A stretch of DNA of 45,042 nucleotides from a virus. Every line of letters starts with the position of its first letter. Within the stretch, counting starts at the first letter, position 1. The position numbers and the translations under genes were made by a program. Shown here piece by piece: positions 1 through 6,801 of this stretch. Location of the stretch: IMG/VR virus record IMGVR_UViG_3300032020_000015, positions 1 through 45,042 of that record. One strand, given 5' to 3'. A model generated the notes under the pieces. The model was not told the origin of the DNA. It was given only the letters and a program-made list of their open reading frames with translations, and made no database searches.

Positions 1-70
1 TTTCATTCGAGCTCATAAAGACGGGGTTAATGTCTTCGGCACGACAGATCGAGACCTAATCGGCCAATAG
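1..70 (+). CDS. Tail fibre protein, C-terminal fragment (5' end outside window)
   Basis: The reading frame from base 2 to the TAG at 68-70 encodes a 22-residue tail nearly identical to the C-terminus of the fibre at 42424-43809: it shares HKDG, NVFGTTDRDL and the final GQ. The rest of the gene lies off the left edge. In the complete copy this tail closes a carboxypeptidase-regulatory-like beta-sandwich, so this is the same gene from another allele or a second gene copy. Codon differences against the right-hand copy include synonymous changes, so it is not a simple duplicate of the same read. Confidence 0.75.
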   Translation, partial: FIRAHKDGVNVFGTTDRDLIGQ

Positions 71-82
71 CAGGGTTATGAT

Positions 83-1117
83 GTGGTAGAATACGACGTC
101 GTTCTCAGGCCAGCGCCGGGAGCGGCAGCGGATGTTTATCTTTACCCGGCAACGATCCCGGGGATCAGAGAAGTCATCAACGAGACCACGCAGATTTCTG
201 AAGCCGCAACTCGACTACAGAGCTTCTCCCGAGTCCATGCGGAATCTCTCTCCATTCCAGAAACGAAGGTTGCCAGCAGAATTCGCACTCGAATAAGGAA
301 TGAGACTCTCTATCTGTATGAGTCGCTTCGGAAGCAAATGGCTCGACGCAAAATCTGCAATGAAGGCATCGATATCGGTGAGGCAAGGATCCAGATTCGC
401 GGCCTCATCGAATCTGTGATCGAAGCCCTTCAGCTCATTGAAGGCAAATTGCGGCGAGGTGCGATTCGAAAAAGAGTGAACGAGTATATTTGGACTTTCG
501 AGACCCGGCTTCGAACTAGGACCTTACGGCGTATCAGGAATGAATCATCCCAAATCCTAGAGATGCTCGTGGAATTCCGGGGTCTCGTTCACGAGAAAGC
601 TGAGGCTCTTGAAATCTTTGAGCTTAGATTATCTCTCAGAGGTCGACTCCAAGTAATCGGAGAGGCAATTCATCTCGAAGAAGCAAGGAACAAGATTCGT
701 ACACTCCGGCGAATACGGAATGAAACTGTGAATTTCATCGAGGCCCATATCCGACTGCGTATCCTCATCCGAATTGCGAATGAACTCGCCCAACTGAGTG
801 AACTGGCTCTGAACCTTCAGGGACTCGTACAGATCCAAATCGAAAATCTTCAGATCAGCGAGGCATCAATCCGTCTCCGCAACATTATACGAGAGATGGG
901 GGAGACGATTCGCATCCAAGAAGCCAGAGCAGCTCTGCGAGTAATCGTCCGTCGAATCGTTGAGATAGTCCGCGTACTCGAACGATGGGCCCCCGAAATT
1001 GGAATCAGGGCTCGGGTTCGAATCTCCACTTCTGTTCGTTCCATAAAAATCAGCGTGACTAAACGCAAGACAGGCATCCCGACGCGTCGAAGAAAGACAG
1101 AGATCTCAACGGAATAA
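83..1117 (+). CDS. Putative tail fibre built of ~20-residue repeats (copy A)
   Basis: The protein has 344 residues and a GTG start 12 nt after the upstream fibre stop. After a ~28-residue head it consists of about 13-14 tandem units of 20 residues. Each unit follows roughly I-x-N-E-x-x-x-I-x-E-A-x-x-x-L-R-x-L-x-R. Regular alternation of hydrophobic and charged residues suggests a beta-solenoid or a long fibrous rod. The C-terminus is Arg/Lys/Thr-rich and nearly invariant between the two copies, whereas the N-terminal units vary. Its place after the main tail fibre suggests an accessory fibre or receptor-binding partner, which is inference. It contains no enzyme motif that I can see. A coiled-coil or structural shaft is the alternative. 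Confidence 0.6.
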   Translation: MVEYDVVLRPAPGAAADVYLYPATIPGIREVINETTQISEAATRLQSFSRVHAESLSIPETKVASRIRTRIRNETLYLYESLRKQMARRKICNEGIDIGEARIQIRGLIESVIEALQLIEGKLRRGAIRKRVNEYIWTFETRLRTRTLRRIRNESSQILEMLVEFRGLVHEKAEALEIFELRLSLRGRLQVIGEAIHLEEARNKIRTLRRIRNETVNFIEAHIRLRILIRIANELAQLSELALNLQGLVQIQIENLQISEASIRLRNIIREMGETIRIQEARAALRVIVRRIVEIVRVLERWAPEIGIRARVRISTSVRSIKISVTKRKTGIPTRRRKTEISTE

Positions 1118-1120
1118 TGC

Positions 1121-1265
1121 GGACTAGGTTCAGCCCCTGGCTAGCGAATTAACCAGTCAAGGGGATCCTCAAAACCAACCAGGTTGTGGGGCGTGACACT
1201 ATCCCGCTTAGAGGGTGAGTCAACTCTCCGGACGGGCCCCTGCCACGCTTTCCCACCCGTCTATC
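1121..1265. terminator. Convergent intergenic region with nested inverted repeats
   Basis: It lies between the plus-strand fibre gene and the minus-strand integrase operon. Between about 1191 and 1257 nested complementary arms are visible: GCGTG with CACGC outside, CCCG with CGGG in the middle, AGAG with CTCT inside. This fits a bidirectional terminator or a structured RNA. The 3' part is identical in both repeat copies while the neighbouring gene diverges, so the element or its surroundings are conserved or were recently exchanged. An attachment site near the integrase is another possibility. No tRNA fold was found. Confidence 0.4.
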
Positions 1266-1598
1266 TTACTTTCCGTTGTGGTTTCTGATCGTCTCCGCAT
1301 CGAGATTGGCAATCTGAGACTTGTCAGATGAGTTTCTACCACAGTATGGACAGAAAACCGAATCTGAGGAAATCTGCTTGCCGCAATATCGGCAATAGGA
1401 ATCACCCTTTGATTGGGAAACCGATGGCCTCTTATTGAATATGAGATAGAGTAGGACTCCCGCAATCGGGAGGAAGAAAGCTAGAAGAGTCCATAAGCCT
1501 CTGTCGGAAATTCTCCTCTCCTTCGCGTCCCCGTAAACCCAAAGGGAAGAAGCTATTATGATGACGGCTATTGCGATGGTCCATTGTAATTCAGTCAA
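1266..1598 (-). CDS. Small membrane protein with C-terminal zinc ribbon
   Basis: The protein has 110 residues. Two hydrophobic segments (about residues 7-22 and 35-54) flank a short charged loop, which resembles the phospholipase-D-nuclease N-terminal membrane domain. A treble-clef or zinc-ribbon pair CxxC...CxxC follows at about residues 69-87 (CRYCG, CPYCG). It starts with TTG and overlaps the integrase stop by 4 nt (TTGA), so the two are translationally coupled. The last residues, IRNHNGK, echo the integrase C-terminal IRNHDGK. Its function is unknown; membrane anchoring of a regulator or nucleic-acid binder is possible. Confidence 0.65.
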   Translation of the reverse strand: MTELQWTIAIAVIIIASSLWVYGDAKERRISDRGLWTLLAFFLPIAGVLLYLIFNKRPSVSQSKGDSYCRYCGKQISSDSVFCPYCGRNSSDKSQIANLDAETIRNHNGK

Positions 1599-2725
1599 GT
1601 CGTGCCTCGCTTCCCATCGTGGTTTCTAATCATCTCTGCCAGTTCGGCGATGAGTTCAGGGTTTTCTCTCATGAGTCGCACGAGTTCTCCACCGGTTATC
1701 TCATGTTTGGCTGAGAGGGAACCGCTGAATATGTTCAGGTAAGGCATGGCGAGTCGATATTGTTTCTCGACAAATTGCGGCTTCAGACTTAGATCCCTGT
1801 AGCCGAGTGCGTCGATCTGATGTCCTGCCCAGTATTCTACGCAGATATCCTTGAGCCCGGGAACCTCAATCAGATGCGAAATGGCCAAGTCGCGGGTGTT
1901 ATGGACGTTGAAGCCGTATCGGATGCCCGGGTCGTTGCTCCTCCGTCCGGGAACTAATTTGGCTCGTCTGAGCAGGCGCATCCACGCCTCCTGTAAAGCC
2001 CGGACCTTGATCGGTTCGCCTTTATGGTTCTTGGTGCCGTAGATCCAGACGGGATCACCTGGTTGCGGCCAGCCGCGTTCATTATCGAAGTATTCACGTA
2101 GGGCTCCTAAGGGTTCTGGGCCTAGAAAGGTCTCGAAGGATTGAACATTCCTCATCTTTTTGCGGCCCGGCATGGTGAGGCGGACGATGTCAGCGTTTGC
2201 TTTGAGCGCCTTCACGATGGTCTCCGCATGATTATTCGAGATGTAGACGAGACCTAGATTGTCGAGGAGACTGTGCCATTTGGCGAGGAATACGCTTCGC
2301 CAGGGCTGAATCGCCAAACCGATCAGGATACGGACATGCTCAGGCGTTAGATTTCGCTCAGCCGGTTTCTCATCTGCCCGGATTGCAAAGTGCTTGTCTG
2401 GCGGCAGATCGATGCGGTTATGGAGGAAGAAGGAACGTATGGTCGCATAGGCGATCCGCTTGGTATTGTACCGCGCCGTGAGGCCGTTCACCCACGATTG
2501 AATCGCGTCCAGGAGCTCATACTTGTCTTTGAGCAGTCTCGCCCAAGCAATAGCCTCATCCGGGCTCTTCCCGAGAGAATAGAAGAAACGATGCGTCCAA
2601 GTATAGTAGACATTGAACGTGCTTGGCTCCAGACGAGCACGCCACCTCGCTAAGGACGCCTGAGATTCCAACCAACCACGCGCGTATAGAGGCAGCTCAG
2701 GCCGAGCCAAATTATCACCAATCAC
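1595..2725 (-). CDS. int: Tyrosine recombinase / integrase
   Basis: The protein has 376 residues and should catalyse site-specific integration and excision through a covalent phosphotyrosine intermediate. The N-terminal ~110 residues look like a SAM-like core-binding domain. The C-terminal catalytic domain shows the HxxR box (HNTRDL, about residues 276-281), the GH box (WAGHQID, about 299-305) and tyrosines in the following segment (EKQYRLAMPYL). The middle Tyr of that segment is the likely nucleophile, but I cannot fix it by eye. The GTG start sits about 27-35 nt from a TATA-like TATTATAGT on the minus strand, consistent with a leaderless mRNA. The gene lies next to the RHH regulators, as expected for a temperate virus. 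Confidence 0.88.
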   Translation of the reverse strand: MIGDNLARPELPLYARGWLESQASLARWRARLEPSTFNVYYTWTHRFFYSLGKSPDEAIAWARLLKDKYELLDAIQSWVNGLTARYNTKRIAYATIRSFFLHNRIDLPPDKHFAIRADEKPAERNLTPEHVRILIGLAIQPWRSVFLAKWHSLLDNLGLVYISNNHAETIVKALKANADIVRLTMPGRKKMRNVQSFETFLGPEPLGALREYFDNERGWPQPGDPVWIYGTKNHKGEPIKVRALQEAWMRLLRRAKLVPGRRSNDPGIRYGFNVHNTRDLAISHLIEVPGLKDICVEYWAGHQIDALGYRDLSLKPQFVEKQYRLAMPYLNIFSGSLSAKHEITGGELVRLMRENPELIAELAEMIRNHDGKRGTT

Positions 2726-2820
2726 AAAACGCCTGTATAGAGCAGCCTACTATAATAACGCACTTTCGCACCTAAAATAAAGGTTTGGCCATCGATTCCG
2801 CGTGCCCATTATAATCGAGG
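2726..2820. promoter_or_regulatory. Divergent promoter region, integrase / 2821 gene
   Basis: On the minus strand, TATTATAGT (2752-2760) lies about 27-35 nt from the integrase start. On the plus strand, TAAAATAAA (2773-2781) lies about 40 nt before the ATG at 2821. Between the two boxes are two direct CGCAC half-sites (2759-2763 and 2767-2771). The same pentamer forms the inverted repeats in front of the RHH genes at 3240-3352, so the RHH proteins may also control the integrase. Confidence 0.5.
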
Positions 2821-3093
2821 ATGAAGGGGCGATCCAGGCAGTTTCAGTCACCTCCGCCTCCTCTCCTCATCGACCATCCATCAGCAATAGGCGCCTGCGT
2901 GGGATCTTGCCTCATGAATCCTCGCGCGGAGGGCGCATTCGAAGCCGTCAGCTACATCCGGGAATTCATTAGAGAGCATAGCGGCCGCGAACGATTCATC
3001 GCCCTGCTTGAAGGGGAACTCGATGCCTTGATTGATGATATCGCGAGCGGTGCAGCCGTAGACTTTCGCGCCAGACTCAGAAGCTCGAGTTAG
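2821..3093 (+). CDS. Hypothetical small helical protein
   Basis: The protein has 90 residues with no recognised family. The first ~20 residues are Gln/Pro-rich, and the remainder (from about residue 35) is predicted helical with many acidic residues (EFIREHSGRERFIALLEGEL). An internal ATG at codon 32 could be the true start. GAGG abuts the first ATG directly and is too close to act as a normal ribosome site, so a leaderless start from the TATA-like box at 2773 is more likely. The gene converges on the minus-strand RHH gene with a 4-nt overlap. A role in the integration or lysogeny decision is suggested only by position. Confidence 0.5.
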   Translation: MKGRSRQFQSPPPPLLIDHPSAIGACVGSCLMNPRAEGAFEAVSYIREFIREHSGRERFIALLEGELDALIDDIASGAAVDFRARLRSSS

Positions 3094-3239
3094 CTACCGG
3101 TCTGCCGTAGATACTCCTCGCTGATCAGCGATCTGACCAATTCCGAGTTGTTCTTTAAACCCCGCCTTCGTTTCAGATAAGTGAAATACTCTGCAAGCTG
3201 CCCCTCTAGATCGATCCTTATCGTGACCTTCTTCGGCAT
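3090..3239 (-). CDS. Ribbon-helix-helix (CopG-like) transcriptional regulator
   Basis: The protein has 49 residues from the ATG at 3239. The order is a beta strand (KKVTIRIDLEG), helix 1 (LAEYFTYLKRRRG) and helix 2 (NNSELVRSLISEEYL), the classic RHH dimer DNA-binding fold. It is a clear paralogue of the plus-strand protein at 3353 (shared PKK, R-DLEG, RGLKN, ELVR-LI). A longer reading from 3290 exists, but the shorter start fits the TATA-like TTTAAATA at about 3273-3280, with the inverted repeat 3245-3263 between box and start. That layout suggests autorepression. It is probably one arm of a lysogeny switch. Confidence 0.8.
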   Translation of the reverse strand: MPKKVTIRIDLEGQLAEYFTYLKRRRGLKNNSELVRSLISEEYLRQTGS

Positions 3240-3352
3240 GGCCCCTCGCACGAAAAGTGCGAGAGGGTCGATATTTAAACTTACGCACACTTCGTGCGAA
3301 AATCACAAGTTATAAATAATCCAAGGGGCCAGTCTAGGCTAGGTGCGAACTT
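3240..3352. promoter_or_regulatory. Shared operator/promoter region of the divergent RHH pair
   Basis: Two inverted repeats have the same 5-nt spacer: CTCGCAC-N5-GTGCGAG (3245-3263) and CGCAC-N5-GTGCG (3284-3298). More GTGCG half-sites lie at 3343-3347 and 3353-3357, each of the last sites being followed by AAAAT. Minus-strand TATA-like TTTAAATA lies at about 3273-3280, and plus-strand TATAAATA at 3311-3318. The arrangement places operator sites between each TATA box and its start codon, as expected for repression of an archaeal promoter by a small dimeric RHH protein. Confidence 0.7.
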
Positions 3353-3535
3353 GTGCGAAAATCGCAACCTAAGAAAATCAGCCTCAGAGTAGATCTGGAA
3401 GGCCACGAAGCCGATCGATGCATCATTCTCAAGAACCAGCGCGGTCTCAAGAACTTCGCGGAACTAGTCAGGCAACTCATCAAGGAAGCCGCCGAACGGG
3501 AACAATCAGTCATCCCAGGGGGTCCGGCACGGTGA
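3353..3535 (+). CDS. Ribbon-helix-helix (CopG-like) regulator, paralogue
   Basis: The protein has 60 residues and a GTG start. It has a beta strand (KKISLRVDLEG) followed by two helices (CIILKNQRG and FAELVRQLIKEAAER). About half of the core positions match the minus-strand RHH at 3090-3239. The start codon lies inside a GTGCGAAAAT operator half-site, and TATAAATA sits ~35-42 nt upstream, so the mRNA is nearly leaderless. It is first in the long plus-strand early operon, so it may set early transcription or antagonise the opposite regulator. It ends in a GTGA overlap with the next gene. Confidence 0.8.
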   Translation: MRKSQPKKISLRVDLEGHEADRCIILKNQRGLKNFAELVRQLIKEAAEREQSVIPGGPAR

Positions 3536-3684
3536 CCGTACCGGGGACGACCGTCGAACTAGCGGGTCGACGATACGAATGCTACTGCCATGTCCCGGCC
3601 GCCGTGCTGAATACACTACCTGAGCCAGACCGGACTAGAGCCTGGAACCATGTCTTGCAACACAAATGTGGGAGCGGGGCCTAG
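3532..3684 (+). CDS. Small putative zinc-binding protein
   Basis: The protein has 50 residues, with a GTG start overlapping the RHH stop (GTGA). Cys and His residues (YECYCHVP, then WNHVLQHKCG) could ligate one zinc. A longer frame upstream exists but would overlap the RHH gene. It ends at a TAG directly followed by the ATG of the next gene. I recognise no family. Translational coupling to the regulator is the main contextual clue. Confidence 0.5.
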   Translation: MTVPGTTVELAGRRYECYCHVPAAVLNTLPEPDRTRAWNHVLQHKCGSGA

Positions 3685-4017
3685 ATGTCTGAGCAGACTG
3701 TTACTATCAAGCAAGATGTGATCTCAAAGATCAATGAAATTATTGCAACTCATGCCCCCGAATTAGTTCCTAGGATGCCCCGATACCGGTATTGGACGGG
3801 TAAGACCGGCAAAGGCAAGGCCACCTATGCGATCGGTTGGACTACAGAACGAGATTGCCATGGCAAATTCGTCGCATTCCGGTATAGAATTGTGAATAAT
3901 GGCAGGACTTGGAGACTCCAAGTCGCAGTATCCTTCAGCAGACGAATGATCGCGAAAGCCAGGGCGTACAAATGGTATGAAAAGCTGACGGGAAGAAAGG
4001 CGGCGGGACTCGAATGA
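3685..4017 (+). CDS. Hypothetical protein, early operon
   Basis: The protein has 110 basic residues. The N-terminal ~25 residues look helical. The rest alternates aromatic and basic residues (MPRYRYWTGKTGKGKATYAI, RYRIVNNGRTWRLQVAVSF), suggesting a small beta-rich nucleic-acid-binding fold, which is inference. The ATG directly abuts the previous stop, and its end overlaps the ClpP-like gene by 4 nt (ATGA). There is no recognised homologue. Confidence 0.6.
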   Translation: MSEQTVTIKQDVISKINEIIATHAPELVPRMPRYRYWTGKTGKGKATYAIGWTTERDCHGKFVAFRYRIVNNGRTWRLQVAVSFSRRMIAKARAYKWYEKLTGRKAAGLE

Positions 4018-4649
4018 GCGACCGATTTGTTTGGGGTCAGCCTGCGAAGGAGGAGCCTGCTAAGGAGAAGGCCGCCCAATTCATTTTCAAGGAACCTAGC
4101 TATGTGGAGACGGTCGAAAACAGGATTTATTTCTACGGCGATGTAGACCAGACGCAGGCGCTCCAACTAAACAAGAGCATCAGGAACCTCGGCAACAGCC
4201 TGCAATACGCTGCCCACATACAGGAGCGTCCAGTCGCACCGATCTATCTGCATGTCAACAGTTATGGTGGCTCCCTTCTGGCCGGCTTGGCTATGATGGA
4301 TGTCATAGCAAACTGCCCGGTTCCAGTCACGACCGTCGTCGACGGTTGCTGCGCCAGCGCTGCAACACTCATGACCGTCGTCGGTAGACGCCGTTGGATC
4401 TACAGAAGCAGCTTCATGCTCATACACCAGCTCTCAGCGCTTGGTTGGGGAAAGTACAGAGAACTCCAAGACTTCAACAAAAACATCACTAGATTCATGG
4501 ATACGATAAAGCATGTCTACGGCGTCCACACGAAGCTAGCCTCAGAGCAACTAGATGGAATTCTCGACCACGACCTCTGGTTCACGGCGAACGAATGCTT
4601 AGACTACGGAATGGTTGACACGATTCTTGAGCCGGAGGCTTCCAAGTAA
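4014..4649 (+). CDS. ClpP/crotonase-fold serine protease
   Basis: The protein has 211 residues with ClpP-like landmarks in order: YFYGDVDQ near the N-terminal strand, a SYGGSLLAGLAMMD oxyanion region, the Ser nucleophile in DGCCASAATLM (about residue 114), the catalytic His in FMLIHQLS (about 141) and Asp residues near EQLDGILDHDLWF as acid candidates. Its length matches ClpP rather than the longer phage capsid proteases. It sits in the early operon, far from the capsid genes, where a separate XkdF-type protease exists (28320). Archaea generally lack ClpP, so this is a virus-borne activity, perhaps for regulator turnover. A SppA/TepA-like relative is an alternative. Confidence 0.8.
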   Translation: MSDRFVWGQPAKEEPAKEKAAQFIFKEPSYVETVENRIYFYGDVDQTQALQLNKSIRNLGNSLQYAAHIQERPVAPIYLHVNSYGGSLLAGLAMMDVIANCPVPVTTVVDGCCASAATLMTVVGRRRWIYRSSFMLIHQLSALGWGKYRELQDFNKNITRFMDTIKHVYGVHTKLASEQLDGILDHDLWFTANECLDYGMVDTILEPEASK

Positions 4650-5374
4650 TGGCCATAGAAAAGAGGCGAGGCTGTGGTTGGCGGAAAATCGGCGGCTTGT
4701 ACCTGGTCTGCGAAGGCTTTTCTTTCTACTGTGACCGCTTGCCCATCAAGGTCGACGCCTGCCCGGTCTGTGGGGGAGGAATTCACCCAAGCCTCGGCTT
4801 CACCTGGATCAACCCCAAGGCACTGTTTGGGCCACATGAAATCTTGGAGGGTCACATTCCTGATGGGACGGAGGATTGGCAAAACAGCACTCGACCGTGT
4901 GGGGACGATGATCCAATCTGCAAGGATCCTCCAGAACGGGCAGGGCTCATGTGGGTCGGCTCCAAGTTCTACACGCCTGAGAAATTCATCGAAGAATGCC
5001 GAGAGGTGGGTGCCAGCAAACGCATCCCTGCGATTCCTAAGGGCTTCGAAATTGGGAAGACTTGGGTGCTGCTGGCTCATCGCGGAGGTTTCTACGATGC
5101 TGAGAAGAAAGCGCATTGCCCAGGAATCTTCTACGCCTTCAGGCCCTCAGCGATTGAGAAACTGGTGCCTGACGACATTCCTACGGAGGAGCTCGAGCGG
5201 TTGAAGAAGCAGGGCATCAAACCTGTACTTGTGCCAAAGGATGACTCGGACCATCAAGGCAGCGTCTACGATGACGTGAAATCCCCTAGCAAACGGAAGC
5301 GGCTGATTGAACGTGAAGGCCGAAGCTTGCTAGAAACTTTCCTGGACGAGTCGCCGGGGGTGATAGTGACATGA
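4649..5374 (+). CDS. Hypothetical zinc-binding protein, 241 aa
   Basis: It starts at the TAATG junction with the protease gene. An early zinc ribbon is formed by CGW...C...C and CPVCGGGI (residues ~9-45). Another Cys pair lies around residues 83-91, and a later segment (KTWVLLAHRGG...HCPGIFYAFRP) is conserved-looking and compact. The C-terminal ~60 residues are Lys/Glu-rich. The overall pattern resembles uncharacterised phage proteins with an N-terminal zinc ribbon, but I cannot name the family. Tight coupling to the ClpP-like gene suggests related timing or function. Confidence 0.65.
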   Translation: MAIEKRRGCGWRKIGGLYLVCEGFSFYCDRLPIKVDACPVCGGGIHPSLGFTWINPKALFGPHEILEGHIPDGTEDWQNSTRPCGDDDPICKDPPERAGLMWVGSKFYTPEKFIEECREVGASKRIPAIPKGFEIGKTWVLLAHRGGFYDAEKKAHCPGIFYAFRPSAIEKLVPDDIPTEELERLKKQGIKPVLVPKDDSDHQGSVYDDVKSPSKRKRLIEREGRSLLETFLDESPGVIVT

Positions 5375-5547
5375 CTGACGTGCGATTGAAGAAATGGGGA
5401 ACATCAACTACGGATGACAAATGCACCGCATCATTCGACTTTGAAGGATTCGAAAACTTCCAGCAAGTTGCCAAGTTCGCGCAGATGATCCGGAGTGACA
5501 TCAACAAGTTCAATGGCCAAACAGAGCTTCTCGAGGAGAAGACCTAG
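5371..5547 (+). CDS. Hypothetical small protein
   Basis: The protein has 58 residues, starting within the previous stop region (ATGA overlap with the gene ending at 5374). Mixed composition with a helical C-terminal half (FQQVAKFAQMIRSDINKF). The stop TAG is followed immediately by the next ATG. There is no recognised domain; it is supported mainly by tight operon packing. Confidence 0.5.
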   Translation: MTDVRLKKWGTSTTDDKCTASFDFEGFENFQQVAKFAQMIRSDINKFNGQTELLEEKT

Positions 5548-5826
5548 ATGAAACCTTTTCCTAAAAAGTTCAGCAGCGAGGCTTTCAATGAGGAAGGCCG
5601 CCCGTATTCTGATGTCTACAATGCTAACGAAGTCGATGCCTGGCTAAAGGAACTGCGAGAGGAACTCCGAATCATGGGATCTGATCGAACAGTGCTTCAG
5701 CACGGCAATGAAGCAGGGATGCTTCTCAGAACGATTGACAGAAGCATCTTTGCGGGCCGCATCAGCGAGACAGAAACTAGAATCGCTAGAAGATCTGCCG
5801 CACTCAAGGAAGTTGACAAAGCATGA
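5548..5826 (+). CDS. Hypothetical helical protein
   Basis: The protein has 92 residues, highly charged and mostly helical from residue 28 on (VDAWLKELREELRIMG, then a second helix RIARRSAALKEVDKA). The ATG abuts the previous stop and the end overlaps the next gene by ATGA. A coiled-coil or small regulator is plausible. No family recognised. Confidence 0.55.
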   Translation: MKPFPKKFSSEAFNEEGRPYSDVYNANEVDAWLKELREELRIMGSDRTVLQHGNEAGMLLRTIDRSIFAGRISETETRIARRSAALKEVDKA

Positions 5827-6182
5827 CAGGCGATAGGCGACTAACGGCTCAAGAGATGCTAGACTTCAAACTCGAAAAGGCCAACCATAGATTCGATGGC
5901 ATGCAAATCATCACGAAGGCTATTGTAGACGGCAACGACGAACCCACCCTCTTTGAAGTTGCTTTCATAGAACTCGCTGCTCGACTCGATGGACATAAGG
6001 AAATTCTCAAGGACTTGAGCCGACAGGTTCGCGAACTCGCGCGAGGGGAGGAGCAGGATTTGGAATTTCGCGCGAAGATGCAGAAGGTCGTCAAAGACTA
6101 TGCGGACGCTCATCCTGGCGAGATCGTACTGCCTTGCGAGAAACATCATCGTCTACCATGTCGGGAGTGCGGAGTGGTCTAG
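5823..6182 (+). CDS. Hypothetical protein with C-terminal Cys/His cluster
   Basis: The protein has 119 residues. It is mainly helical (LEKANHRFDGMQIITKAI..., AFIELAARLDGHKEILKDL...) and ends in LPCEKHHRLPCRECGVV, where C, H, H, C and C could bind zinc. The gene is coupled by ATGA to its upstream neighbour. I do not recognise a family. Confidence 0.55.
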   Translation: MTGDRRLTAQEMLDFKLEKANHRFDGMQIITKAIVDGNDEPTLFEVAFIELAARLDGHKEILKDLSRQVRELARGEEQDLEFRAKMQKVVKDYADAHPGEIVLPCEKHHRLPCRECGVV

Positions 6183-6184
6183 AC

Positions 6185-6421
6185 ATGAGCTTCAGTCTCA
6201 AGGTCAATGGCAAGCCCATCGCGAACCTCTCGGTCCGTGAAGCCGCCGCACTGAAAGTCCTCCTAGAAACACCTGAGATTCAGAAGATGCGAGATGGGTT
6301 GTTCAAAAGTTACATGGAAACTGCGGGATGCGGTTTGGAAGAGGCGAAGGAGATCTGCGGCCCGCTGCTGCTTGATGGTCTGATCGGACAGGCGCGGAAA
6401 CTCGCAAAGGGTGACGCCTAG
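6185..6421 (+). CDS. Hypothetical small protein
   Basis: The protein has 78 residues from the ATG at 6185, two nt after the previous stop. A longer upstream reading would overlap the previous gene and is not needed. A short beta start (FSLKVNGKPIANLSV) precedes a helical remainder (REAAALKVLLETPEIQK...). A TAG-ATG junction leads to the next gene. No known domain. Confidence 0.5.
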   Translation: MSFSLKVNGKPIANLSVREAAALKVLLETPEIQKMRDGLFKSYMETAGCGLEEAKEICGPLLLDGLIGQARKLAKGDA

Positions 6422-6661
6422 ATGACGATTGAGCAGGAAGAGCAGCGCGAGCGGGATTGGCGATTCATGAAAGCGTTAGGTCTCAAGACGGAAATGAACG
6501 TGCCCTGTCCGGGAGACTGCCTAGATGTGCTTCGAGGAATTCCTCGAAGGATTAGAGGATCCGTGGAATGCGAGTCTGGGGCTCTGCAAACACGCGGTAA
6601 AGCCTGCGAGTTGACTCTCCCCTCGAAAGCAGGGATAGAGATTCGCCCTCAAAGGAGATGA
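6422..6661 (+). CDS. Hypothetical small protein
   Basis: The protein has 79 residues, with its ATG directly after the preceding TAG. The first half looks like real coding sequence (helical, REERDW-type composition, PCPGDCLDVL). The second half is Arg/Gly-rich and less convincing, so the C-terminus could be altered by a frameshift. No family recognised. Confidence 0.4.
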   Translation: MTIEQEEQRERDWRFMKALGLKTEMNVPCPGDCLDVLRGIPRRIRGSVECESGALQTRGKACELTLPSKAGIEIRPQRR

Positions 6662-6666
6662 ATCCA

Positions 6667-6801
6667 ATGCCACAGGACTCTGAAATCAAACTATACCACG
6701 TCCATAATTACGATCAATGTTGGAAATGCGAATGCGGCTATGTCTTGCCAGAGAATCTAAGACGAGATCAGAGCCTTGGGAAAACCAGTCAATTCGAGTA
6801 G
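6667..6801 (+). CDS. Small putative zinc-binding protein
   Basis: The protein has 44 residues, with an ATG 5 nt after the previous stop and an AAAGGAGATG site at about 6651-6660 as ribosome-binding sequence. CWKCECGY supplies a Cys knuckle, and two upstream His (YHVHNY) may complete the site. It ends TAG directly before the next ATG. It belongs to the series of tiny Cys/His-rich proteins in this operon. Confidence 0.5.
   Translation: MPQDSEIKLYHVHNYDQCWKCECGYVLPENLRRDQSLGKTSQFE

Larger units (their letters stand above)
1..1301 (+). repeat. Left copy of a diverged ~1.3 kb direct repeat (fibre locus)
   Basis: This stretch aligns end to end with 43740-45042 at the other end of the window. It carries the last codons of a tail fibre gene, the 344-aa repeat fibre and the following convergent intergenic region. 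The two encoded 344-aa proteins are about 84% identical by hand count, with changes concentrated in the first ~60 residues. From 1177 to 1301 the match to 44918-45042 is exact (125 bp). It may be a circular genome linearised across a polymorphic fibre locus, or a true duplication. The sequence alone cannot separate these. Confidence 0.9.

Noticed and set aside
83-1117. 60-bp periodicity suggesting a CRISPR array or DNA tandem repeat
   Set aside because: The periodicity comes from 20-residue protein repeats; the DNA units differ, with no identical repeats separated by unique spacers.
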